Assembly (NCBI GenBank): GCA_902805885.1
Contig: CADCUM010000079.1
Location: 23,598-87,597, forward strand
DNA from: an uncultured Nocardioides sp.
GTDB lineage: Bacteria > Actinomycetota > Actinomycetes > Propionibacteriales > Nocardioidaceae
Direction of reading: 5' to 3'
DNA: 64,000 nt
Each line of letters opens with the position of its first letter. The stretch's first letter is position 1. This document shows positions 8,924-20,223 of the stretch, in pieces. A model generated the notes under the pieces. It did no database searches. It was not told where the DNA came from and saw only the letters and a program-made list of their open reading frames with translations. The translations under genes were made by a program, and so were the position numbers.

Positions 8924-10052
8924 CTGGCTCTACCTGATCATCGGCATCGCCGTCGTCGGCGTGCTCACTCTGGCGGGTCTGCTGACCGGCGCGGGTCGGC
9001 GCAGGGGACGGCGGCCCACCGGCGGCACCGACGTCATCTCGGCCCCGCCGGGCGAGGGGGAGGTCGCCACCGGTGCACCGCCGGAGCCCGCGGTCGCGAC
9101 CCCGCTCGAGGCGCCGCCGGTCGAGGCGCCCGAGAGCACCGCGTCCCGCCTGGTCCGCCTGCGGCAACGACTCTCCCGCTCCCAGGGCGGTCTCGGCCGG
9201 GGCCTGCTCGCCCTGCTGAGCCGCGACCGGATCGACGAGGACACCTGGGAGTCGATCGAGGACACGCTGCTCACCGCCGACGTCGGCGTCGCCCCCACGC
9301 AGGAGCTGGTGGAGAACCTCCGCACGCGCCTCCGCGTCGCGGGTGCCGACCAGGTCGACACCCGCGCCGTGCTGCGCGAGGAGCTGGTCGACCTCGTCGG
9401 CCCCGACATGGACCGGAGGCTCCGGGTCACCGGCGCCGACGGCCGGCCCGGGGTGGTGCTCGTCGTGGGAGTCAACGGCGCCGGCAAGACCACGACCGTC
9501 GGCAAGATCGCGCGGATCCTCGTCGCCGAGGGCCACACCGTGACCCTGGGTGCCGCCGACACGTTCCGCGCGGCCGCGGTCGACCAGCTCGCCACGTGGG
9601 GCCAGCGGGTCGGCGTCGACGTGGTGCGGGGCCCCGAGGGCGGAGATCCCGCCAGCGTCGCCTTCGAGGCCGTCAAGCAGGCGACCGACCAGGGGATCGA
9701 CACGGTCCTGGTCGACACCGCCGGACGTCTCCAGAACAAGGCCGGCCTGATGGACGAGCTGGGCAAGGTCAAGCGCGTCATCGAGAAGCAGGCGCCGGTG
9801 ACCGAGGTGCTCCTCGTGCTCGACGCGACCACCGGCCAGAACGGTCTCATCCAGGCGCGGGTCTTCAGCGAGATCGTCGACGTGACCGGCATCGTCCTGA
9901 CCAAGCTCGACGGTTCCGCCAAGGGTGGCATCGTGGTGGCGGTCCAGCGCGAGCTGGGGGTCCCGGTCAAGCTGGTGGGCCTCGGCGAGGGCCCCGACGA
10001 CCTGGCGCCCTTCGACGCCGGCGCGTTCGTCGACGCCCTGCTCGGCGGCTGA
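8916..10052 (+). CDS. ftsY: Signal recognition particle receptor FtsY
   Basis: SRP receptor GTPase that docks ribosome-nascent-chain-SRP complexes at the membrane. The 378 residues have an N-terminal hydrophobic helix (WLYLIIGIAVVGVLTLAGLL) and a short low-complexity linker. The NG domain follows with G1 GVNGAGKTTTVGK, DTFRAAAVDQL, G3 DTAGRLQNKAG and G4 TKLDGSAKGG. The ORF track begins at TTG 8904, but ATG 8916 (MNDWLYL) is preferred because it places the membrane helix at the N-terminus, as in actinobacterial FtsY. Its partner ffh lies 8 kb downstream on the same strand. Confidence 0.97.
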   Translation: MNDWLYLIIGIAVVGVLTLAGLLTGAGRRRGRRPTGGTDVISAPPGEGEVATGAPPEPAVATPLEAPPVEAPESTASRLVRLRQRLSRSQGGLGRGLLALLSRDRIDEDTWESIEDTLLTADVGVAPTQELVENLRTRLRVAGADQVDTRAVLREELVDLVGPDMDRRLRVTGADGRPGVVLVVGVNGAGKTTTVGKIARILVAEGHTVTLGAADTFRAAAVDQLATWGQRVGVDVVRGPEGGDPASVAFEAVKQATDQGIDTVLVDTAGRLQNKAGLMDELGKVKRVIEKQAPVTEVLLVLDATTGQNGLIQARVFSEIVDVTGIVLTKLDGSAKGGIVVAVQRELGVPVKLVGLGEGPDDLAPFDAGAFVDALLGG

Positions 10053-10054
10053 CC

Positions 10055-10073
10055 CGGGTCGTCCCGCGACCCG
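10055..10073. terminator. Short hairpin between convergent ftsY and glycosyltransferase genes
   Basis: CGGGTCG and CGACCCG form a 7-bp stem with a 5-nt loop in the 27-nt gap between two convergent genes, so it could stop transcription from both sides. Confidence 0.45.
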
Positions 10074-10079
10074 TCGCGC

Positions 10080-13043
10080 TCAGCCTCGGCGCGCCAGCAG
10101 GCGTCGTACGGCGTCGTCGACGAGCGTCTCGGCGCGTCGGTCGAAGCTGTGCTCGGCGACGATCCGGAGGGCGATCTCGCGGCGCGTGGAGTGGTCAGGG
10201 AACTGCTCGTACGGCGGCTCGACGAGGCGTGCGAGCTCGTTCTCGTCGCCGAACGTCTGCACGAGCCCGCCGAAGATCTGCTCGATGCCGTCGATCGAGT
10301 CGCTCAGGATCCGGGCTCCGCACGCCGCGGCGTCGAAGAGACGGTTGGACGCGAAGCCGTCGCGGCGCATGTCGCGGTGGTGGTCGTTGAGCACCACCCC
10401 GGCGGAGGCGTAGAGCGCCCCCACCTCCTCGTTCGCGACGCCGTTGGAGGTGATCCGCTCGCGCGGGACGAACTCCGCCCAGTCCTTCCCGTGCAGCGCG
10501 AGCGGCACGCCGACGGCGAGGGCGCTGCGGACGGCGAAGCGGTAGACCCCCCGCGAGTTGCCCACGAACACCACCGGCGGCCCGGTGTCGGGCTCCGCCC
10601 GGTCGGGGTGGAACCACCGGGCGTCGGTGCACTGGAGCAGGGGGGTCACCGTCACGCCCCAGTCGCGACTCACCCGGTCGGACCAGCTCAGGCTGGCGGC
10701 GTAGACGGCGTCGAAGCCGGCGACCTCCGCCGGGGTCACCATGTCCGGGTGGCTGATCACCCACTGGAGGTTGAGCAGCCCGGGCCTGGGGGTCACACGG
10801 TCGAGGCCGCGCAGCACCAGGAGCACGTCGTCGTGGTCGCGGGAGTCGCGGTCGCGCGCGTCGCGGCGGTCGACCGCGACGTGCTGGCCATGCCGTTCGA
10901 GGGCGTCGGCCAGGGAGCGGGCGAAGAAGGTGTCGCCCCACTTGTCGCCGCGGGCGGCGGCGGGAGCGGCGATGTCCAGCGCCCAGCGCAGGCGCGGGGG
11001 TGACTCGTGGATGCCGTCGATCGCCCGCACGACCGCCTCGGGCACGAGCACCGGCTCCGTGCTCCCCTCCGGGTCCACGCGGCGGCTGCGCTGGTCGGTC
11101 ACCTCGAACCCCGCCCGCGCCAGCAGCTCGGCCGTGGTGTCGGGGGGAGGGGCGACCCGGTCGCGCGCGAGGCAGGCCAGCGCCTCGACGAGCTCCTCCG
11201 GCTCCGCGTACGCCCGGCGCGAGGTCACCACCGCCTCCGGGACCAGCACGGTGCGGCCCAGGCCGGCGGCGTGCGCGCGCAGACCGAGGTCGGTCTCCGC
11301 GAGGACGGAGCGGAAGCGCGCGTTGAGCCCGCGCAGCGCGATCGCCGTGGACGTGTGCAGCGCGACCAGGGGGGAGGCGGGTGCGGAGACGGCGCACCGG
11401 CCGAGCCGTCGGGCGTCGGCCGCGGGATGTCCCTCGAGGAGGAGGGCGGGATGGGCGTGCGTGGCCGCGAACCGGGCACCGGCGCTGAGGACGGTGCCGT
11501 CGAGGCCGAGGACGAGCGTCTGGACCAGTGCCACGCCCGGCTCCGCGAGGGCCTCGGTGAGCAGCACGGAGAGCGTGAGGCGCGGCGGCATCACCTCGGG
11601 TCGCACCAGGACCGTCGTCCCCCCGGCGACCCGGGACATGCCGACGTTGGCGGCCGCCGACGCGTTGACGTCGGCCGCGACCGGCACGAAGCGGGCTCCG
11701 TCGACCACGGCGGCCAGGGTCTGGGCGAGCATGTGGTGGGCACGACGGAGCCGGACCCCCACCGCGACCAGCTCGGCGCCGGACGGCGGGACCGTGCTGA
11801 ACCACTCGACGGTGCGCCGCGGCTCCGCCCCCAGCGGGACGACGTAGCTCACCAGGTCACCGTCGAGCTCGCGCGTGCCCGCGCCCTCCCAGTCGACGAG
11901 CTGACGCTCCAGCACGAACGAGTCCCAGTCGTCGCTCGGCGTGGAGGGAGGCGTGTCGGCGCGCCGGGCGACGGGGAGGTCGATCGCCTCGAGGTCGTGG
12001 GCGCGGCTGAGGCGCAGCACGAGGTCGCGGTCGGCTGCGGCGTCCAGGGACTCGTCGAAGCCGCCGACGTCCTTGATGGCGTCGCGACGCAGGAGCATGG
12101 TGGTCAGGTCCACCGGGCGCCCGGCGAGCAGCTCGTCGCGGTTGCGGGCCGACCCCCCGGCCGCGGCGTGCACCCCGGCGAGCCCACGCTCACGCGCGTG
12201 CGCGAGCAGGGTCGCCAGCTGGTCGGGGGCCCAGGCCCGACCCGGGGCGAGGAAGGCGACGTGGTCCCCGGTGCCGTGCTCGAGCGCGGCGTTGCCGGCC
12301 GCCCCAGGTGTCGTGCGGTCCTCGCGGACCACGGTGATGCGCCCGTCGAAGGCCGCCAGCCCGGTGAGGACCGGGACGCTGTCGTCGACCGAGCCCCGGT
12401 CGACCGCCACGAGCTCCCAGTCCGCGAACGTCTGGGCCTGCAGCGACTCGACCGTCTCCCGGAGCAGGGGCCCCTCGTCCTGGACCAGCACCACCACGGT
12501 GACCGCCGGAGTCCCGGTCGTCTCTGGCACGGTCCCGGAGGGCTGGACCGGCACCGGGCGGCGGCGCACGACCTCCTCCCGCCACGAGGTCGCGGACCGG
12601 ATCGCGGCCGCCCGGTAGGTCCCCCAGGTCACCCGGCGGGGCAGGAGCCGGGTCGGCAACGGGGTCTCCGGGGTGGCGACCGAGAGCCAGTAGGACAGCG
12701 GGCCGTACTCGTGCAGGCGCGCCTCCGGGTGCGCCGCGAAGATGACGCGGGGCTCGACGAGGGGGTGCGGCGCGAGGCGGTTGCGGCGGCGGCGCTCCCC
12801 GACGTACCAGAGGACGGGGTGCGGGGTGCGCTGGCCGGCCTTGCGGCGGCCGAGCCACGAGGCCTCGAAGAGCGGGTGCGGCGACACGTCGCCGGCGACG
12901 ACCACCGCCTCCGCCGCCTCCCGGTCGGTGTCGAAGGTGGTGCCGAGCTGCGCCGAGACGTACTCGGCGTCGATCAGCCCGGCCGCGACGAGCACCTCGG
13001 CGGGATCGTCGAGCCGCGGTGGCTGGCGCCGGTCAGCGCGCAT
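10080..13043 (-). CDS. Large multi-domain glycosyltransferase (987 aa)
   Basis: Probably builds a cell-surface polysaccharide or glycan. The N-terminal ~170 residues are unassigned. Residues ~175-370 form a GT-A family 2 domain (AVTVVVLVQDEGPLLRETV, LQAQTFADWELVAVDRG). Residues ~400-620 resemble a second, degenerate GT2-like module. The last ~300 residues resemble a GT-B CgeB/glycosyl_trans_1_2 domain (VVFVGNSRGVYR, GFASNRLFDAAACGARILSD). Such tandem GT2-GT-B proteins are known in surface glycan loci. The start overlaps the RgpF-like gene by 11 nt, so the pair is an operon read leftwards. Donor and acceptor are unknown. Confidence 0.83.
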   Translation of the reverse strand: MRADRRQPPRLDDPAEVLVAAGLIDAEYVSAQLGTTFDTDREAAEAVVVAGDVSPHPLFEASWLGRRKAGQRTPHPVLWYVGERRRRNRLAPHPLVEPRVIFAAHPEARLHEYGPLSYWLSVATPETPLPTRLLPRRVTWGTYRAAAIRSATSWREEVVRRRPVPVQPSGTVPETTGTPAVTVVVLVQDEGPLLRETVESLQAQTFADWELVAVDRGSVDDSVPVLTGLAAFDGRITVVREDRTTPGAAGNAALEHGTGDHVAFLAPGRAWAPDQLATLLAHARERGLAGVHAAAGGSARNRDELLAGRPVDLTTMLLRRDAIKDVGGFDESLDAAADRDLVLRLSRAHDLEAIDLPVARRADTPPSTPSDDWDSFVLERQLVDWEGAGTRELDGDLVSYVVPLGAEPRRTVEWFSTVPPSGAELVAVGVRLRRAHHMLAQTLAAVVDGARFVPVAADVNASAAANVGMSRVAGGTTVLVRPEVMPPRLTLSVLLTEALAEPGVALVQTLVLGLDGTVLSAGARFAATHAHPALLLEGHPAADARRLGRCAVSAPASPLVALHTSTAIALRGLNARFRSVLAETDLGLRAHAAGLGRTVLVPEAVVTSRRAYAEPEELVEALACLARDRVAPPPDTTAELLARAGFEVTDQRSRRVDPEGSTEPVLVPEAVVRAIDGIHESPPRLRWALDIAAPAAARGDKWGDTFFARSLADALERHGQHVAVDRRDARDRDSRDHDDVLLVLRGLDRVTPRPGLLNLQWVISHPDMVTPAEVAGFDAVYAASLSWSDRVSRDWGVTVTPLLQCTDARWFHPDRAEPDTGPPVVFVGNSRGVYRFAVRSALAVGVPLALHGKDWAEFVPRERITSNGVANEEVGALYASAGVVLNDHHRDMRRDGFASNRLFDAAACGARILSDSIDGIEQIFGGLVQTFGDENELARLVEPPYEQFPDHSTRREIALRIVAEHSFDRRAETLVDDAVRRLLARRG

Positions 13044-13977
13044 CGGCGTACCTCACCCGGGGGAAGAGCGGAGCGAGGGCCGGCGGCGTGGGGTGCAGGC
13101 GCTCGCTGTCGCGGATCGGGTACCACGCCGACGTCTCGTCGAGGAACTCACGCACCCCGGCGAACCGCTCGGGGAAGCGCTTCTCGCAGAGCGTCAGCAG
13201 CCGGCCCGCGTCGAGCTTGTAGGGGTCGTAGCGCAGCGTGTCGATCTTGACGTAGGGCAGGCGCGCGTCGTCGAGGACGCGGTCGGCCAGGCCCCGCGCG
13301 GGGTTCCACGGCTCGCCGGCGCGCTCACGCCACTCCCGCACCTCGGCGCGGCTGCGGGGCAGGGGGGAGCGGTGCGCCGCCCACCACCGCATCCGCTCGC
13401 GGGCGATCCGCCGGTCCTCGGCGGTCTCCTCGAAGTAGGTGCCCGAGCGGAACCCCGCCTCGTAGAGGCACCGCGACATGCCGACCTCGTAGCGGTGGAT
13501 GACCTGGCGGCGCTTGGAGATCGGCTCCATCTCGTCCCAGAACGTCCGGAAGGTGCGGGACCCGACCACCCACGGGCGGAAGGCGATGAAGAACGACTGG
13601 ATGTGGGGCGCGAGGCGCTCGGCGGCCGTGAGGCCCCAGAAGTCGCACGGGCGCGAGGCCATCTCGTCGAACACCGGGTCGTAGGAGTCCAGCGCGAAGA
13701 CGTAGCTGTCGTTGCAGACCACCACCTCCTCGTACGCCTCGAGGTCGCCGACGGCGTCCAGCCCCACCTTGTAGCTGAAGAAGTCGTAGCCGTAGTTCGA
13801 GCGCTCCACCAGCTGCGCCCGCTCGGAGAGCCACGCGCGGGCCTCGTCCTGCAGGCGCGCGGTCGTGCAGACGACCAGCCTGTCCACCGAGGCGGCGAGC
13901 GCCTCGACCTGACCGCGCACGTGGGGCCGGAGGGCACCGGCCACGTCGTAGTGCGCCATCACGGCCAGTCGGGACAC
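13033..13977 (-). CDS. RgpF-like rhamnan synthesis protein F family
   Basis: The 314-residue protein begins AVMAHYDVAGALRPHV and carries VERSNYGYDFFSYKVGLDAV and NDSYVFALDSYDPVFDEMA, which match the rhamnan synthesis F (RgpF, PF05045) family of surface-polysaccharide enzymes. There is no signal peptide, so it should act at the cytoplasmic face together with the glycosyltransferase it overlaps. A TAGGGT box on the minus strand (13989-13984) ends 6 nt before the GTG, so the operon is probably transcribed leaderless. The divergent neighbour is amt. The sugar is unknown; rhamnose is only a family analogy. Confidence 0.82.
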   Translation of the reverse strand: MSRLAVMAHYDVAGALRPHVRGQVEALAASVDRLVVCTTARLQDEARAWLSERAQLVERSNYGYDFFSYKVGLDAVGDLEAYEEVVVCNDSYVFALDSYDPVFDEMASRPCDFWGLTAAERLAPHIQSFFIAFRPWVVGSRTFRTFWDEMEPISKRRQVIHRYEVGMSRCLYEAGFRSGTYFEETAEDRRIARERMRWWAAHRSPLPRSRAEVREWRERAGEPWNPARGLADRVLDDARLPYVKIDTLRYDPYKLDAGRLLTLCEKRFPERFAGVREFLDETSAWYPIRDSERLHPTPPALAPLFPRVRYADAR

Positions 13978-14014
13978 GGCCGAACCCTAACAAGCGGCTC
14001 GGCCGGCCAGCCCC

Positions 14015-15863
<1,849 letters not shown>

Positions 15864-15903
15864 CGCCCGCGTCGCACGGTCCCCGGGACGGGTGCCGCCC
15901 CTC

Positions 15904-18120
15904 GTGACCGCGGGTGACAGGGCGGCCAGGACCGCCTCGGCCGACGCGCTCTGCCGCACGGCGTACGACGCCTGCGGGGGGCCGGACGCCGGGGTGGCCC
16001 TGGTCGCCGTCGGAGGGTACGGACGCGGCGAGCTCGCGCCCTGCTCCGACCTCGACCTCGTCCTGGTGCACGAGGCGGGCACCGACCCGGGGGGCCTGGC
16101 GGCCGAGCTGTGGTACCCGCTGTGGGACTCGGGCTGGCGGCTGGACCACGCGGTGCGCTCCCTGCCCGCGATGGTCGACGCGGCCGCCGACCTCAAGGTC
16201 GCCCTGGGTCTGCTCGACGCGCGGCACGTCGCCGGCGACCCTGCCCTCACCCTCCGGCTGCGCACGACGATGCTGGCCGACTGGAGGCGCCAGGCCCGCA
16301 CGCGCCTGCCCGAGCTGCGGGCGCTGGGGGAGAAGCGTCACGCCGTGCTGGGCGAGCTGGCCCACGCCGCCGTGCCCGACCTGAAGGAGGCCGAGGGCGG
16401 GCTGCGGGACGCCGGGGTCCTCCGGGCGCTGGAGGCGAGCTGGCTGGTGGACGCCTCCACGTCCGCCTCGGAGGCCGCCCGGCGGGCCCTGCTCGACGCG
16501 CGCGACGAGCTCCACGCCGTCACCGGTCGGCCGGGCGACCGCGTCGCTCCCGAGAGCTGGGGACCGCTGGCCGATCGGCTGGGCCTGGCCGACGCGGACC
16601 GGGCCCAGCGGCACGTGCGGTCGCTGGGTCGGAGGGTGACCCACCTGTCCCGCCTCGCGTGGCGCCGTACGGACGCGGTGCTGGCCCGGCCCGCCGGGGA
16701 GCGGGGCCGTCGTACCCCGGCTCTCGTGCCGGTGGCGCCGGGCATCGCCGTGTCGCGCGGCGAGGTCGTGCTGGAGGCCACGGCGCGGGTGGGCGAGGAC
16801 CCGACCCTCCTCCTGCGCGCGGCGGCCGAGGCGGCGGTCCGCGACGTCCCGCTCGCTCCGACGACCGCCGCCCGGCTCGCGCGGGAGTGCACCGACCTGC
16901 CCGTGCCGTGGCCGCCGGAGGCCCGGGACGCGCTCGTGCGGCTGCTGGCCTCGGGCCCGGGACTGCTGCCGGTGTGGGAGACGCTGGAGGAGACCGGCTG
17001 CCTCGGCCGCTTCCTGCCCGAGTGGGAGCGCGTGCGGCTGCTGCCGCACGCCTCCGCGATCCACCGCTTCACCGTCGACCGCCATGTCGTCGAGACATGT
17101 GCCGAGGCCGGCGCGCTCGTCCGTACGGTCGCTCGGCCCGACCTGCTGCTGGTCGCCGCCCTCCTGCACGACATCGGCAAGGGCGGAACCCACGACCACT
17201 CCGTGGCGGGCGAGCCGGTCGCCCGTGCGGCGGCCACCCGGATGGGGTACGACGACCTCGACGTCGGCGTCGTGGCACGGCTGGTGCGGCGGCACCTGCT
17301 CCTGATGACGCTCGCGACCACCCGCGACCCCGAGGATCCCGCGACCGTCGCCGAGCTGATCGCCCACGTCCCCGACGCGGCGACCCTCCACCTGCTGCGC
17401 GCGCTCACCGAGGCGGACGCGAGGGCGACCGCCCCCGCCGCCTGGACGACGTGGCGGGCCTCGCTCGTCGACCGGCTCACCGCCGACGCGCTCGCCGCGG
17501 TGGGCTCCGGTCCCGCCGAGGCGCCGCGCCACGAGGAGTGGGAGCTCGCCGGCGTGGGGGACCGCGACGACCTCGACGTCCGCGTGGAGCCGATCGGCTC
17601 GCGCGCCACCGTGCGGGTCGTGGCGGTCGACCGCGTGGGGCTGCTGGCCGACGTCGCGGGTGCGCTCGCGCACCTGCGGGTGCCGGTGCTCGCCGCTCGG
17701 GCCTGGACGCAGCCGGGCGCGGGGGAGGAGTGGGGGTGCTCGGTCTGGGAGGTGGCGGACCCGCAGGTCGGTGCGGCGGTGCTGCGGGACCGGGTCCGCC
17801 GAGCGGCCGAGGGGAACGGCCCCGTCCACCGGCCGGACCGGGGCGGGGCCGGCGCCCTGCCGCCGGTGGTCGAGGTGCGCGCCGACGCAGCGGACGGGTC
17901 AGCGGTGCTGGAGGTGCGGATGGAGGACCGACCGGGGGTGCTCCACCGGGTGCTGACCGCGCTGGCCGGTCTCGAGCTCACCGTGGCGTCCGCCCACCTC
18001 TCCACGCTCGGACCCCAGGCGGTCGACGTGTTCTACGTCCAGGAGCAGGGTGGCGTCCGGCCCGGGGACGAGCGCGCGGCGGCGGCCGCCCACGCCGTAC
18101 GCCGGGCGCTGGAGGCGTGA
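15904..18120 (+). CDS. glnD: PII nucleotidyltransferase / deadenylylating enzyme GlnD
   Basis: Bifunctional enzyme that adds a nucleotide to, and removes it from, GlnK Tyr51 according to nitrogen status. Order of domains: nucleotidyltransferase (VGGYGRGELAPCSDLDLVLV, with the D-x-D metal site), helical linker, HD hydrolase (LLHDIGKGGTHDHS) and two C-terminal ACT domains that bind glutamine (VVAVDRVGLLADVAG; MEDRPGVLHRVLTAL). At about 738 residues it is shorter than E. coli GlnD (890), mainly at the N-terminus. GTG 15904 is preferred; GTG 15892 in frame is possible. The ORF track begins inside glnK and is too long. Confidence 0.94.
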   Translation: MTAGDRAARTASADALCRTAYDACGGPDAGVALVAVGGYGRGELAPCSDLDLVLVHEAGTDPGGLAAELWYPLWDSGWRLDHAVRSLPAMVDAAADLKVALGLLDARHVAGDPALTLRLRTTMLADWRRQARTRLPELRALGEKRHAVLGELAHAAVPDLKEAEGGLRDAGVLRALEASWLVDASTSASEAARRALLDARDELHAVTGRPGDRVAPESWGPLADRLGLADADRAQRHVRSLGRRVTHLSRLAWRRTDAVLARPAGERGRRTPALVPVAPGIAVSRGEVVLEATARVGEDPTLLLRAAAEAAVRDVPLAPTTAARLARECTDLPVPWPPEARDALVRLLASGPGLLPVWETLEETGCLGRFLPEWERVRLLPHASAIHRFTVDRHVVETCAEAGALVRTVARPDLLLVAALLHDIGKGGTHDHSVAGEPVARAAATRMGYDDLDVGVVARLVRRHLLLMTLATTRDPEDPATVAELIAHVPDAATLHLLRALTEADARATAPAAWTTWRASLVDRLTADALAAVGSGPAEAPRHEEWELAGVGDRDDLDVRVEPIGSRATVRVVAVDRVGLLADVAGALAHLRVPVLAARAWTQPGAGEEWGCSVWEVADPQVGAAVLRDRVRRAAEGNGPVHRPDRGGAGALPPVVEVRADAADGSAVLEVRMEDRPGVLHRVLTALAGLELTVASAHLSTLGPQAVDVFYVQEQGGVRPGDERAAAAAHAVRRALEA

Positions 18121-18193
18121 CGTCAGGCGCGACCCGAGTCCTGGCGGGAGCGGCGAGGAGTCGGGCGATCGGGTGCCCGGCCGGGTCGGCGGC

Positions 18194-18199
18194 TAGGCT
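18194..18199 (+). promoter_or_regulatory. -10 element of ffh
   Basis: TAGGCT in the glnD-ffh gap would start transcription about 37 nt before the ffh GTG, separating ffh from the nitrogen operon. Confidence 0.45.
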
Positions 18200-18242
18200 G
18201 GCACGACGTACGCCGCTCCGATCCGAGGACTGACCCAGCACC

Positions 18243-19832
18243 GTGTTCGCCACTCTCTCCGACCGGCTCGCCGACACCTTCAAGAACCTCCGCGGGAAGG
18301 GCCGGCTCTCCGACGCCGACATCGACGCCACCGCGCGCGAGATCCGGATCGCCCTCCTCGAGGCCGACGTCGCGCTGCCCGTGGTCAAGGAGTTCGTGGC
18401 CGCGGTCAAGGAGCGCGCCCGCTCCGAGGAGGTCAGCCAGGCCCTCAACCCCGCCCAGCAGATCATCAAGATCGTCCACGAGGAGCTCGTGGCGATCCTG
18501 GGCGGCGAGACCCGCCGGCTGCGCTACGCCAAGAGCGGTCCGACGGTGATCATGCTCGCGGGCCTCCAGGGTGCGGGCAAGACGACGCTGGCCGCGAAGC
18601 TCGCGCTCTGGCTCAAGGAGCAGGGCCGCACCCCGATGCTGGTCGCCGCGGACCTCCAGCGCCCCAACGCCGTGCAGCAGCTGCAGGTCAACGGCGAGCG
18701 CGTCGGCGTACCCGTCTTCGCCCCCGAGGCCGGCAACGGCGTCGGGAACCCCGTCGACGTGGCCCGCGCGTCGGTCGAGGAGGCCAAGCGCAAGCTCCAC
18801 GACGTCGTCATCATCGACACCGCGGGCCGCCTCGGTGTGGATGCCGAGCTGATGCAGCAGGCCGCCGACATCCGCGACGCGGTCACGCCCGACGAGGTCC
18901 TCTTCGTCGTCGACGCGATGATCGGCCAGGACGCCGTCACCACGGCCCAGGCGTTCCTCGAGGGGGTGGGCTACGACGGCGTCGTGCTCACCAAGCTCGA
19001 CGGCGACGCTCGCGGTGGCGCCGCGCTCTCCATCCGCTCCATCACCGGCCGGCCCGTCATGTTCGCCTCCAGCGGCGAGAAGATGACGGACTTCGACCTC
19101 TTCCACCCCGACCGGATGGCCTCGCGCATCCTCGACATGGGCGACATGCTCACCCTGATCGAGCAGGCGGAGAAGGCCTTCGACTCCGAGCAGGCGATGA
19201 AGGCCGCCGAGAAGCTCGGCACCAAGGGCGGGTTCACGCTGGAGGACTTCCTCCAGCAGATGATGCAGATCCGCAAGCTCGGCTCGATGACGAAGATCAT
19301 GGGGATGCTGCCCGGGATGGGGCAGTTCCGCGACCAGCTCGAGAACTTCGACGAGCGGGAGATCGACCGCATCCAGGCGATCATCCAGTCCATGACCCCC
19401 GCCGAGCGGGACAACCCCAAGATCATCGACGGGTCCCGCCGGGCGCGCATCGCACGCGGCTCCGGGCGCCAGGTCTCCGACGTCAACCAGCTCGTCGACC
19501 GCTTCTTCGAGGCGCGGAAGATGATGGAGCAGATGGCTCGCGGTGGCGGCATGCCCGGGATGCCCGGCATGCCGGGGATGCCCGGGATGCCCGGGGCGGG
19601 CCCTGGCAAGCGCGGAGGCAAGCAGCAGCCGAAGAAGGGCTCGAAGAAGGCAGGCAAGCGCGTCTCGGGCAACCCCGCCAAGGCCGCCCAGGCGAAGGCC
19701 GCCCGTGACGCTGCGGCGAAGGACCGGCCGGCCTCCGACCCGTTCGGCGAGCCCGCCGCAGCGCCGGTGGACTACGAGCAGGCCGCCGCGGCGCTGGACC
19801 TGCCGAAGGACTTCTCCAAGTTCCTCAAGTGA
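18243..19832 (+). CDS. ffh: Signal recognition particle protein Ffh (SRP54)
   Basis: GTPase that binds 4.5S/scRNA and signal sequences and hands ribosomes to FtsY. The 529 residues contain the N domain, the G domain (GLQGAGKTTLAAKLA, DLQRPNAVQQL, DTAGRLGVDAELM, TKLDGDARGGAAL) and the methionine-rich M domain with MLPGMGQF. After the M domain comes a five-fold Met-Pro-Gly run encoded by five 9-bp repeats (19551-19595), then a Lys-rich tail and an acidic end (FSKFLK). This low-complexity tail is longer than in E. coli Ffh but common in actinobacteria. Start GTG 18243 gives the conserved FATLSDRLADTFKNL. Confidence 0.98.
   Translation: MFATLSDRLADTFKNLRGKGRLSDADIDATAREIRIALLEADVALPVVKEFVAAVKERARSEEVSQALNPAQQIIKIVHEELVAILGGETRRLRYAKSGPTVIMLAGLQGAGKTTLAAKLALWLKEQGRTPMLVAADLQRPNAVQQLQVNGERVGVPVFAPEAGNGVGNPVDVARASVEEAKRKLHDVVIIDTAGRLGVDAELMQQAADIRDAVTPDEVLFVVDAMIGQDAVTTAQAFLEGVGYDGVVLTKLDGDARGGAALSIRSITGRPVMFASSGEKMTDFDLFHPDRMASRILDMGDMLTLIEQAEKAFDSEQAMKAAEKLGTKGGFTLEDFLQQMMQIRKLGSMTKIMGMLPGMGQFRDQLENFDEREIDRIQAIIQSMTPAERDNPKIIDGSRRARIARGSGRQVSDVNQLVDRFFEARKMMEQMARGGGMPGMPGMPGMPGMPGAGPGKRGGKQQPKKGSKKAGKRVSGNPAKAAQAKAARDAAAKDRPASDPFGEPAAAPVDYEQAAAALDLPKDFSKFLK
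19551..19595 (+). repeat. 9-bp coding tandem repeat in ffh (Met-Pro-Gly x5)
   Basis: Five copies of ATGCCCGGN in a row, differing only at the third codon positions, encode MPGMPGMPGMPGMPG at the M-domain/tail junction. Confidence 0.85.
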
Positions 19833-19848
19833 GGTCTTGAAGGCACGT

Positions 19849-19866
19849 CGCCTGGTCGACCAGGCG
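19849..19866. other. 18-bp perfect palindrome downstream of ffh
   Basis: CGCCTGGTCGACCAGGCG is its own reverse complement and starts 17 nt after the ffh stop. It could be a dimer-binding site or, in RNA, a processing or terminator stem that competes with CAGGCGGGACGCCTG just beyond. The rest of the 390-nt gap to 20223 shows no ORF that looks real. Confidence 0.5.
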
Positions 19867-20002
19867 GGACGCCTGCCGAGCGACACCCACGGTGCGAGGT
19901 GCCTGCCGATCTGCTCTGGTACCCACCTCGATCAGACACCAGCCGCAGGACTAGACCAGTACCTCGGTCGCGTCATGGATCGGCCCGGTGCCTTCTCATC
20001 CA

Positions 20003-20040
20003 CAGAAGCGCCCACGGACCCGAGACCGTGGGCGCTTCTG
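20003..20040 (+). terminator. Strong hairpin terminator downstream of ffh
   Basis: Perfect 15-bp stem (CAGAAGCGCCCACGG with CCGTGGGCGCTTCTG) and an 8-nt loop, 170 nt after ffh. There is no T-run. It likely ends the ffh transcript. Confidence 0.75.
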
Positions 20041-20223
20041 CCGTCGTCGAACCTCCGCCGGGCCGGCAGACCCGCCCCCGGCCGACGCCGGGGGCGGCCC
20101 GCTGTGCCGCCCTCGTGCGCCTCGATCCCGGGCGTAAGCCCGTCCTCGGCGTACGCTGCCGGGGACAGCCGCCGCTGCCTCGTGTCCTTCGGACGCTCCG
20201 CGGGGGCTTGAGAGGCGGTCGCC

